Below are positions 1 through 8,700 of a DNA stretch of 14,163 nt, piece after piece; position 1 is the stretch's first letter, and each line of letters opens with the position of its first letter. The translations under genes were made by a program, and so were the position numbers. The DNA comes from Gymnopus androsaceus JB14 (lineage: Eukaryota; Basidiomycota; Agaricomycetes; Agaricales; Omphalotaceae). The notes under the pieces were generated by a model, which searched no databases, had not been told where the DNA came from, and saw only the letters and a list, made by a program, of their open reading frames with translations. The stretch covers positions 150,811-164,973 of the forward strand of contig ML769531.1 in NCBI GenBank assembly GCA_009733575.1, in the 5' to 3' direction.

Positions 1-200
1 TAAAGTCTAATAAATAAAACAATAAGCGCTAGGCTTTGAATGTCGGAGATTCGAAAGGAAGAATAATTTACCTGCTTTACTCTCCTGCTGTTTGGACATG
101 ACCAGAGGAGGGAGCTCAGTACGGAATGGAAGTAAAGATGGTCCAACGTTTGAATTGAAATTTCTATTACCTAACCGGCTAGATCCCGCGCCGCGCCTGC

Positions 201-265
201 ATTCGCGACTAGCTAGGTGACCTAGCCTTAATAAAATGAAAATCGATTTTATTAAGATTCGCGAC
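201..265. repeat. 47-bp double-hairpin insertion flanked by 9-bp direct repeats
   Basis: The 9-mer ATTCGCGAC occurs at 201-209 and again at 257-265. The 47 bp between them consist almost wholly of two perfect inverted repeats placed back to back. The first is 212-218 with 220-226 (7-bp arms, 1-base loop). The second is 227-237 with 246-256 (11-bp arms CTTAATAAAAT / ATTTTATTAAG, 8-base loop). The second arm ends exactly where the right 9-mer begins. This looks like a small insertion with a target-site duplication, or a repair footprint. The ends of the 47 bp are not inverted repeats of each other, so it cannot be assigned to a transposon family. The direct repeats and hairpins are seen in the sequence; the insertion origin is inferred. 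Confidence 0.55.
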
Positions 266-268
266 GAC

Positions 269-482
269 GATTGGCCCATTCTCGGCCATCCGTAGACTCG
301 AACCACTCCCTGCTGCAGAGACGTGATGGACGGAATCACTCTGGCGCCTTTGATCAACTGTTATCAAGAAGACAATACCGAAGCTACTGGCTCGAGTCTA
401 GGCCATCCGAGTCTGGTACCGGTATAACCTCCCAGAACGAGAGGGTTTCGGTGATACCGTGGTCCTTTAAACCTATCTTCAG
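269..482 (+). pseudogene. Alpha/beta-hydrolase exon relic, interrupted by an insertion
   Basis: Short blocks match the fourth exon of the hydrolase at the right end of the window. GATTGGCCC-(2 differences)-TCTCGGCCATC at 269-290 matches 13788-13809. CTCCCAGAACG near 429-439 matches about 13828-13838. AGAGGGTTTCGGTGAT near 439-455 and CCTATCTTCAG near 472-482 match 13852-13887. Relative to the right-hand copy this one carries a 108-bp insertion (293-400) with a 9-bp duplication, a deletion of about 13-14 bp after the CCCAGAACG block, and a scrambled stretch before CCTATC. No intact reading frame survives. It is a decayed partial copy of a gene of the haloalkane-dehalogenase/epoxide-hydrolase type. 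No upstream hydrolase exons are recognisable between 1 and 268. Confidence 0.6.
293..400. mobile_element. 108-bp MITE-like element with 15-bp inverted repeats and 9-bp duplication
   Basis: The termini 293-307 and 386-400 are inverted repeats matching at 13 of 15 positions (TAGACTCGAACCACT against TAGACTCGAGCCAGT when the right end is reverse-complemented). The outer nine bases match perfectly. The element is flanked by a perfect 9-bp direct repeat, GGCCATCCG, at 284-292 and 401-409. It sits inside sequence related to a hydrolase exon, and the right-hand copy of that exon (13803-13809) lacks it, so the empty site is visible in the same window. A 9-bp duplication is typical of Mutator-like elements, but the termini here are far shorter than usual, so the family is not assigned. 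It contains no coding capacity. Confidence 0.65.
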
Positions 483-1293
483 AACTAATCTATTAGTACA
501 GTAATGTATCCATTACTGAATTCGATTCTTCACAGCAGGTACGTACGCCTGTCTTCCTTTCCGGGACATCTGCTCAGTGAATGGCTCGCGCCAGGAATTA
601 AACTAGGAAGTATCAGCGAGTCCAAACCAGGACAATCAGGCGCAGTTGGCCTTAGTTTCAATGCATCGGGGATCTTCATATCTACTCCTAGTAAGGAGTG
701 TTAATTTTGCAGCTCCGAGTCAGCTTCGGACCACAACGCTTCAGGACTTCATATAGCATAACATCGAAAGCTCCTTTTCCAGCGAACTTCAAGCATCAAA
801 GAAGTAAGCTGGGGCTTTAATTATGATAAGACAAACACATTTCAGCTCAAGATGCATAGGAAACTGATTTCGGAATTGAAGATGGAGGACTGATGCATAG
901 ATGCGACACAATTAGCACGAGTTAAGGAGTCTGACCTTGAATTGAAGGTATCGAGCTGCGCAAGGAGCGACAGGGCTCCTGGTAGAAGTACGTATCGATG
1001 GGCCAGGGATGTTTGGAGCATAGATAGTAGGTATACCTTGCGAGCTGACCAATTGTTGCGACTTGTAACTATACCTTACCTGCCAATCCCTGTCTCTCTT
1101 ACTTGCTTCGAAACAGAGTATAGATTGTATTCAGAGCGTACGCTCGATCTGTCGATACCATGAGATCCGGACTAGGGATTTGTTTTGGCCTCAGCCCGCG
1201 TTTAATAACCGTTGTAGAAGACCCTGGTTGATATGTTCGGTCATGGATAGCGGTGTGTTGGATCTTTACAAGGACCACAATACACCACCATTT
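483..1293. other. Intergenic stretch, no gene recognised
   Basis: Both strands were read. Open frames here (for example 504-704 and 942-1163 on the + strand) are short, show no recognisable protein motif and have no consistent splice structure. The stretch lies between the hydrolase relic and the 3' end of the kinase-like gene, so its right part should include the downstream untranslated region of that gene. It may be degraded gene or transposon sequence, but nothing in it can be named. Confidence 0.5.
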
Positions 1294-3737
1294 TCATTCA
1301 TTAAACATTACATTTGTGTCATTGAATTTTAATGCCCTCTGCACACTGCTAAGCTCTTCGCACATATCTCCCTCGAGGCAAACGTGATCTGTGTCGGCAA
1401 GCTGGAAATCGATAACACAAAAATTACCGCTTTTGCGTCTGATGACGTTTCTTGGGTAAAAATCATTGTGAGAAATGCCATTTTTGTGCAAAGTCTGCAA
1501 CATTCCAAAGATATTGATACTAGAGACCTGATGAGTTTTTGAGTTCAGATATTGAAAATGACAAACCGTTCGACAAGACTGAGGGCCTCTTTGTCATCCT
1601 CCCAAAACTCCTCCTTTAAAGATTGGCCTGCTTTTTCCAGTACAAGGACCGGTCCATCCTCAAGCGAGAAACATCCATAAAAGTGGGGGATGATATCGTC
1701 AGCTACATCTGAGAGCAAGCTGTACAGGTATACTTCTGTATCGAAAAGTGTCTGGGCCATGGGAGATGAGCGTGGAAGCTTCAGGATCACAGGTAGGTTT
1801 GCATGGCTAAAAGTTCCAGCCCACGTTGTTGCATATTGTCCTATTTTCAAGATACTGTTTGCTACCCCCTCACAATCTGATCCAGAGCTGCTAGCTGATT
1901 CTGAAGATAAATTGCTCCATGAGCATGACATTGATTCCTGAGAGAATGGCATTGAACAATCATTAATCATAACCCAATACTTGAATAGGAAATACCATAC
2001 TACCAAACCCATCACCATCGTTCACGGCTGTAGCTCTATTGTTGGCTGTACCTGTTGGCGTTGACGCATTATCTTGATCAGCGGTGATCGGTGTGAGCTG
2101 AAGATGCGCTCCTGGAATGAAGAGGGTCGAGGATTGCTCCGGATTCTGAGACGGGACTGGGTTCACCAGCTTGGGATAGGTTGGCTCTGGAATGAAAGTG
2201 CCTGGAAGTAAAAGGAAGGCAAGAATAGCCAGGAATGGAATATACCTTCCTTTGGAGTATGAAGGATATTTTTCTAATTCAAGTATGGCATCTGCGTTTG
2301 ACTGTGGTGACAATGGGGCAACCTTATAGTTCTCTGAGACAACCCCAGCTTGATGTTTGAGACTTTGATCAAGAGTGACTGAAATGATTGAGTTGGCCTA
2401 GACATAGGGCTCTTCACCGTAGCCGTACTCATACGGATACGGACGGCACGGTACGGAATTTTCCCGTACCGTAGTCACTCAGAAATTCCCGTATACGGCA
2501 CGGAAAAATACGCCGTATACGCCGTAATACGGTACTGAGTGCCTATGTAAAAAATAGTAAGTTTTGGCAACTTTTGGGCCAACCATTGAGCTTTCCTTAG
2601 ACTACAGGCTACAATAGCCTCAATTAAGTATTTAACATATTTCTATGCCATGTTTAAGGAAGATTTTGTCATGTTATATATGTGTCACATTTTGTCACAA
2701 TCACACTCAACTCCTTCTTTGCTTGATTTTGTACCGATATAGTCTCAAATACAGATAAACGTGGTATGCACATGCATTGTATATTCATTTCAGACATAAA
2801 TTAACTTATATCCCCCCAGAAAATCCTGACTTTACTATCAACAATGTAAGTGGTCCGTATACGCCGTATACGGCCGTATTTTCCCGTACCGTACCGTAGT
2901 CCAAAAAAATTGGACCGTAATACGGAAAAAAATTCCGTACCGTATACGGTACGTACGGTGAAGAGCCCTACCTAGACAAGAGCACTTGGCCAGATACGCA
3001 CCAAACTCGATAAATGTTGCCCGGAATGCATCGAAAAAGACCCCAACTTTTCCCGGCCAGTGTAACTCTGTCTGTGAACTCAGCTTAGGTGGAATTAGTG
3101 ATTGTGAAAAACACAGGTGAGAAGTTTAGTATCATACCCCTATCAACATTGTCCGGGCATCTGTTTGCTTTTCGGGTTGAAATTTGTGTGGCTTCATGAG
3201 ATTCGAGCAGAAACGAGCGAGTAGTACACGAGGCTTTTTGCCCTCAAGACTAAAGGCCTTGAGCCGCTCCTCCTCATTGTTCCCATTTGCTCCCTGCCGA
3301 ATCGTATAGTAATTGCGGCCGCCAGTTTGAGAGAATTGCAGTCCCGGTGAGCGTGCCACTACTTGGTAATTTCCCAATGATTCCACGACGGTTGCTGCTG
3401 CTTGGTACCATAGCACCATTAAGTCCATAACTTCATCTTTCACTAGAATGCTCACATCCCTGAGGCCAGTTTCTAAACCGACGATTGAGGCTTCCACAAG
3501 TGGTGGAAGCGGAGCCTCTAGAAGACCTCTCGATCTCAGTTCCTCGCGGAATGCTGAGATAGCTCGGGTGGGGAAATCTTCGGTGGACAAGTCCTGAGCG
3601 CTTTGTCGTAAAATGAATGTGCCGGGAGGTGCATGCCGGGCGGTATATGGTGCTGTTGTTGCCGAATTGGACGAGGATACGGCTTCTAAGATAGGTCCTT
3701 ACGAGGGAATGAATTCAAGAAACTCTTTCCATAGCAT
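1294..3737 (-). CDS. Kinase-like protein, five exons, problematic start
   Basis: Protein-kinase-fold protein of a type common in basidiomycetes; substrate unknown. Model on the minus strand: exons 3737-3138, 3071-3002, 2378-1996, 1937-1567 and 1519-1294, with introns of 66, 623, 58 and 47 nt. All phases match, giving about 549 codons. The N-terminal 220 residues have no recognised domain. A hydrophobic segment (about 269-285) follows, then a Ser/Thr/Pro/Asn-rich linker. The kinase core starts near residue 380: a VILK lysine (404), the catalytic loop HNDFYPRN with Asp494 and Asn499, and a DFQ metal-binding motif with Asp512 in place of DFG. The protein ends about 37 residues later, so the C-lobe is very short. 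Oddity: the only good ATG (3737) is followed in frame by TAA at 3701-3699 (codon 13). Either the gene is dead, or a weak GTAAGG donor at that stop is spliced to a downstream AAG acceptor, which would restore phase. The large intron hosts a transposable element. Functional status is uncertain. Confidence 0.7.
2422..2545. repeat. Left subterminal CCGTA/TACGG repeat array
   Basis: A dense cluster of CCGTA, TACGG and CGTATACG words in both orientations occupies the inner left end of the hAT-like element. Many pairs form short palindromes such as CCGTATACGG-type units. In hAT elements, clusters of short subterminal motifs bind the transposase, and that is the likely role here, by analogy. Confidence 0.6.
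2851..2953. repeat. Right subterminal CCGTA/TACGG repeat array
   Basis: This is the counterpart of the left array in inverted order, with units such as CCGTATACGCCGTATACGG and CCGTACCGTACCGTA. The two arrays share words but are not a simple extension of the terminal inverted repeat. This is consistent with independently placed transposase-binding sites inside a non-autonomous element. Confidence 0.6.
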
Positions 3738-4326
3738 TGTGGACAAGAAGAAGAGCGAGTGACTTGCGGCCTGTTGCGGCAAAGAACGCCGTGAGCGCTA
3801 ATCTACGGATTTCAAAAAAAACCTGCAAAGGATGCAGTGGCTGCACTCTAACTGGACTCTGATACAGTAAAATAAGTCTTATCTGGCACAATCAGTTCAT
3901 AAAGACTTTCCCGGCGATACCTGGATCCAAAAAATATCACCTTGATATCACCTCAAAGAGCAGCTCCCTTATAAGGGTGTCAAAGCTGTAAATATGGATC
4001 ATAAGAGGCAACAGTAACACTGAGATCCACTATATTCTTTTTGAGTTGAAATTAACACTCGCCTGGATAATCAAGTGCTCAGAGCCCACCCGGTTGCTCA
4101 ATGGGATGGAAATGCCAATTACAGTGATTTGAATGGTCCTCCGGCAATTTACAAGAAACCCCAAATAAAATGTAATCTTCAGCATCGAGAAGTGCTTCTC
4201 CTACTTGCGGAAGACGATTCAATTGCAACTGACACATCATTTCAACGATCGTGTATAGACTATTCATATTCACAAGGACAGGAGAGCCTCTAGGGCTGAT
4301 CTCACTGCATGTAGCTTCCCTCCAAC
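3738..4326. other. Spacer between kinase-like gene and UbiA pseudogene
   Basis: The left part should contain the upstream region of the kinase-like gene (-), the right part the former 3' region of the prenyltransferase pseudogene (-). A minus-strand frame (4387-4079) overlaps the final exon of that pseudogene in a different frame and continues into the spacer, but it shows no recognisable motif. No RNA gene or clear repeat is visible. Confidence 0.45.
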
Positions 4327-5515
4327 TTAAAACACCAGTACACAGAATCTCGCATTCACTGGAAGCATATTCGCACATACAAGCCATACCTGGATTAGTA
4401 ATTCAGAGTCTTTTTCCTTTTGAAAAACATTTCATTTACGTTAGGATAAGTATATGATATTTCGTCCTCGACGACGGCCCTCTTTAGTAATATCGCGATC
4501 CAACGTAGTCCCCATAAGCGGTAAATATTGAAACGTAAACAGGGTTTTCAAATTCCAGGTAGCGGAGGAACACGGACCATGCAACGAGAGCCACAAATAT
4601 ATATACTCGAGAAGCCTAGGGATCATTCTTCTCCCTTCTGGAGCGTCTGCAAAGTCCTGGCTCATTATCGTCGTGAATATGAGGCATCCACTAATAATAA
4701 TCACAGTGATCGCAGTTCCATCCAAAGGAAGATTTTCTGCTAAAATACAAAAACTTTTAATCAAACTTTCTACTGTAGCACTGGCACGATACTCACAAAG
4801 GAGCATCGTAGCCTATCGTAGCAGCTTTTTCAAATGTCACATATCCACCAACATTGAAAAAATTCTTTAGTATGGGATGGTGACTCGCGTTGAGGTCATC
4901 ATGGCAAAATTCTACTACATAGTACTAGCGTCAAGCTAATACAGAGAACGTTGAACCCAATCGCGCAATAAAATACAACATTCGTGAAAAATAAGAACCA
5001 TGGAAGTCCACCTGCCTGACATACTGATATTCAGCGCGCACGAAGAGGTCGCCAAGGTTTGTTCACAATGTCCTCCATTGCACTGTCCTTCTGATTTAAT
5101 ACGTTCGCTTGCAGCAAATGGGTCCATACCCATACCAACATCAGTAACCAGGAATCAAAATTTTTCACCGGAGCCGTTACGGTCGCGAACATGGTCTAAC
5201 CCAAGGTAAATAATGTCGCTTATCTGAAATATGAATGGCAACTGACGACGGGAAAGAATATGGTATTAGTCTGAATATGTGAAGAGTGCTAGCGTGTAGA
5301 CATAATATACCAGTGCGCTCAGCGCTGAGGCAGAGGATGACTGCAGAGCCCACCAGAAGTTCAAGAGAGAGATGGAATTTTTCATGATGGTAGAGTCTGG
5401 TTGCACTCGGTAAATTTCTCTCTCATTAAATCATCCCGATGCTGTATTGCGTGAATGCGAGTGTTACCTGAATCAGAAAAAATGTTCGCACTGTGAGCCA
5501 GTTTCTTGAGCCCAT
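4327..5515 (-). pseudogene. UbiA-family prenyltransferase pseudogene
   Basis: Remnant of a membrane-embedded aromatic or terpenoid prenyltransferase (UbiA superfamily); in fungi such genes often serve meroterpenoid pathways. Family marks are spread over three frames. They include a first Asp-rich region ending in MEDIVNKPWRP (about 5085-5050), a second region at about 4955-4800 with FCHDDLNASHHP, and the second Asp-rich motif SQDFADAPEGRRMIP (about 4660-4620). The C-terminal part reads YGDYVGSRYY and ends WLVCANMLPVNARF, with a stop at 4329-4327. Plausible introns are 5246-5196, 4796-4740 and 4439-4390. Damage: a frame break and TAA at about 5268; an in-frame TGA at 5033-5031, one C-to-T change away from an arginine codon; frame breaks near 4925 and 4604; a splice-phase mismatch at the 4796-4740 intron; TAA at 4486-4484 with another frame break. 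The N-terminal exon is uncertain: the start could be 5515 (then a short exon) or 5385. With this many breaks the gene is almost certainly dead. Confidence 0.82.
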
Positions 5516-5738
5516 GTCATTTACTTCCTGAGAAGGACGAGTCGATACGCACAAGCCATCACCATTTTGAGTAAGAATACTATACGCAGGTTACCAATCC
5601 AGATTTCAAGAATCAAGCCTTTGCGTCGAAATGTTTCCATGACATTTCGATGCCCTAGCGCCCAGGGAAGAAACACCCTCCAATTCCGCGAACTACAGTA
5701 TACTTGGAGCCGAGAATACACGACGGATGAAGCGCCCA

Positions 5739-8700
5739 TCAGACACCAAGAGGGTTGTCGCCCAAAGGTAATTGTGCTGGCGATGAAAATCCTCCTGCAG
5801 CCTTCACAGCTTGCACCAGCAATTGGTAATCCCGTAACAAATCCTTCACTTCCCCTAGTCGGAGGTCCTCTGCAGATGTGCAGGTCAAAAAGCGGGCGTT
5901 TGGAGGTGGTAGGCCGGGTATAGATATCGCTGGCACCTGTAAGCTCTGGGGTGATAATGATCTTCCTGAAGGTGACTGAGGTCGAGAGGATTGCGGTGTA
6001 GTCGGTAATGGCATAACAGCACTTGAACCGGCAACGAGGAGGGAGGACCTTCGTGATGCAGGCGGTGAGGAAGCCTGAGTCTGTCAAGAAAGTAATTAGC
6101 TGGGTCGAAAACAAAAACAGTAGTTGATATAGCATACCTTTTTGGATGCACTGATCCCACTCGAGACTCTTGCTAACCTGTCACTCAGACTCTTCCTCGC
6201 TGCGCCTGCTGCACCAGCGACGGTATCCAAAGCCATCGTTGACTTCTTCTTCTTCTGATCCGGTTTCTCCTTCTTCTTTGAAGCACGAGATTTGGCTTTC
6301 GCTTGCTTCTTCCCATCACTCATCATACTCTCGAAGCTTTTGATACTCCGTGCATCGCTTGCAGCGGAGGGTCCACCGGCATCATTGGCATCGCTTTCCT
6401 CCTCCTCCTCGTCGCCACCGTCTATTGGCTGGCTATACGTAGAATCTCCGCCATCATCATCCTCATCATCCTCATCGACACTCTCCTCGTCGTTGTCATC
6501 GTCGTCGTCATCTTCACTCGCGTCTTCGGAATCATCCTCACCTTCCGTGCTGTCACCACCAAAGAGCGACCCAGCACCAGACTTTCGGCTCCTCATGCTC
6601 CGCACACTCCCTGGTCTCGATACGCTAACCATTTCCTTCTCCCTCGAACCTCCAGGCCCAGGCGTCATGCTTCTTGTCAAATTTGGTATCATGGTAGGCA
6701 TCGCAGGCATGGCGGGTATCGACGGCATAGCAGGGAGCTTCAAGCTCTTTATCGAGAAAGCACTCTCCTTCCGTTCCATCAAATCTCTCGGATTCACATT
6801 CGCACTCTGTGTGTAAGGCGCATTCCATGGTGCAGCAGCCTGTGCAGGTCCCAGCGCAGGCGTTACCGGACCACCTGTAGAGGGATCACCAAACCCGAAT
6901 CCAGTTGGAAGAGGAAGAGACCCCGGAAGGGAGAGGTTAACATTCATATTCCTAAACAATCCTCCAAATCCACCAATGGACGAGTCCACGACTCCGGATA
7001 CGCCAGTGAGGACTTTGTTTGCGGAGGAAGATAGAGCGGAAGCTTGCTGTTCCATTCGGTTACGCAGGGTGAAAGATGAGGAAAGGACGGGTGTGGTGGG
7101 TGCACTACCGCCTGCAGTGCCGGAATGCTGGGAACTCATCGACGTGCGCCTACTGCTGGGTCTGCTTCCTATCGTAATAGGAAGGCTATTCATTGGTAAG
7201 GGCATCGGCATCGGCCCGTCTTCAGTGAAAACCGCGGTTCCCCTTGCCATACGTGCATTTACAACACCCTCGAGATCCAAGCTACCAATAAACTCAGCCA
7301 CTGCCATCAAGTTGACAAGGCAATAGGCTTGCTCTCCAGCTGCACTCGAGCCACTAGTCTGGAAACGATGGGTAAAGAGAAAACGCTGCGTGAAGAGCAG
7401 GTGTGAAATCAAGCGCGGAGGGTTGGTGGCGACGACAGAGAGGATGAGGAGAGGGAAAAGGGTGTCGAGGGAGAATGATGCAGCTTTCGAGTTTTCCTCG
7501 GCCTTGTCGGTCTCAGCTTTGCGTTCTTCCAGCGCCCGTTCAACTAGAATTATCGTCCTGATCGTCTGGTTGTGGAAATGTGCTATCTCGTTTCCACGGA
7601 ACGGCCGTCTTCGACCCATCTTCGCCCTGATCTTGCTCCTGTGGCGATTGGACCATCGGACTCGACTCAGTCTCAGACTGGGATTCAGGTTTTGGGCTAG
7701 GTTCGGGGTCTTTCAGGCGTATTGTAAAAGGCAGCTTGGTTAAACCATCTAAAAAGATATCGAATAGTCATTATCATACCCAACCCAACCTTGGGTCATA
7801 GGAAATACTCACCAACTAATATCCGATGCGCTCTGACCATCACCTCCGCCTTTTCTTTTGGAGTATACAACTTTTCCATTGCACATAATTCACTTCCGCA
7901 TGCTCGAAGAACGTTAATCACCAGCTCTTCCCTAGTAGCCTCATCATCGTCATTATCCACTTCTTCGTCCGAGCCTGTTTTTGACCCAACATCCAAATCC
8001 AGATCACGCAATCCAAAGTCTACCATTAACAACGCAGCGATACGCGATCCTAGAGCGTCGTCGTGCGCGGAATCGGTGATAATTTCAATGGGCTCTAGGG
8101 CGGGATCTGACTGCCCCGTATCATCTGCATTAGGAGCAGAGAGATGCTTCGCGTTCGTTGTCCAGATCGTACAAGGGGAAGGCGCGGGGAGCAATCTGTA
8201 GTGAAGAGGAGAAATTAGTATATAAGATTGTATTTTTGGATGTAACAAGAAACTGAATACGGAACCCAAACCCAAGCACGAAAACAGAAAATTTTAAACG
8301 CACCGTTCATAAACTCCGCCAACACAACATAACACCTTTTCCGCCTTATCCAAAATATCATGCTCATCTTTCTCATTCTCGTTCTCTTCCCCATGCGCCT
8401 CCATCCACTCCATCACCACATCCTCCACCTCCCTATAAACCGCCTGCCACCTTACACTCAACTCCTCCATCGCTTCCATAGCCCCTACCTCAGCCTCAGT
8501 TCCCTCCTTTGCAGATCCCCATCCCTCTTTCACACCGTAAGGATTGACCTCATACACGTAGTATAAATCCGAATCAGCGTTGTGGGCGGCGTGAGCGTGC
8601 GCGGAAGCGGAATGGGTGTGGGAGGAAGACAACGAGGATACAGATGCGTCGAGACTGGGTTGTATTGGGTCCAACAACTCTGATTCTTGCCGAGCACTGG

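Larger units (their letters stand above)
2405..2970. mobile_element. Non-autonomous hAT-like DNA transposon (566 bp)
   Basis: Both ends carry the same perfect 17-bp terminal inverted repeat: TAGGGCTCTTCACCGTA at 2405-2421 and its reverse complement at 2954-2970. The element is flanked by a perfect 8-bp direct repeat, CCTAGACA, at 2397-2404 and 2971-2978. An 8-bp target-site duplication is the hallmark of the hAT superfamily, and TAGGG-type ends occur in it. There is no transposase frame, so the element must have been mobilised in trans. About 130 bp inside each end is packed with CCGTA/TACGG words, as in hAT subterminal transposase-binding regions. The middle (about 2545-2850) is AT-rich and featureless. 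Perfect repeats suggest a fairly recent insertion. Confidence 0.88.
2379..3001 (-). other. 623-nt intron hosting a transposable element
   Basis: The donor is GTGCGT (3001-2996) and the acceptor TTTCAG (2384-2379). Splicing joins exon 3002 to exon 2378 in phase 1 and keeps the frame open on both sides. Removing the 566-bp element and one 8-bp duplication leaves an ancestral intron of 49 nt, the same size as the other introns here. That supports both the intron call and the insertion call. Confidence 0.7.

Noticed and set aside
1..99. Possible start of a minus-strand gene: ATG at 99-97, ten codons and a GTAAAT donor running off the left edge
   Set aside because: Only ten residues are visible, with no motif and no second exon in the window; this can easily arise by chance.
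520..565. Weak resemblance of CAGGTACGTACGC (about 535-547) to sequence at about 13960-13972 next to the transcription-factor fragment
   Set aside because: Only about a dozen bases match and the flanks do not; it is too short to claim that the left relic also includes the junction.
2405..2970. CCGTA repeats considered as a CRISPR-like or tandem satellite array
   Set aside because: Repeats are irregular, occur in both orientations and are confined to the two ends of an element with inverted repeats and target duplication, as expected for a hAT-like MITE.
4079..4387. 102-residue minus-strand frame with several cysteines
   Set aside because: It starts inside the last UbiA exon in a different frame and has no recognisable motif.
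5521..6160. Minus-strand frames 6135-5521 and 6160-5885
   Set aside because: They overlap the last VPS9 exon in other frames. The frame from 6080 to 5739 joins upstream in phase and ends with the typical C-terminus.
6400..6545. Cluster of TCATCATCC-like short repeats resembling a microsatellite
   Set aside because: It encodes the acidic Asp/Glu run of the VPS9 protein in frame, so it is a coding low-complexity tract and not an independent repeat.
6292..7034. Two long + strand frames rich in Ser and Ile/Leu
   Set aside because: They are antisense reflections of the acidic and serine-rich coding region of the VPS9 gene; composition explains the absence of stops.
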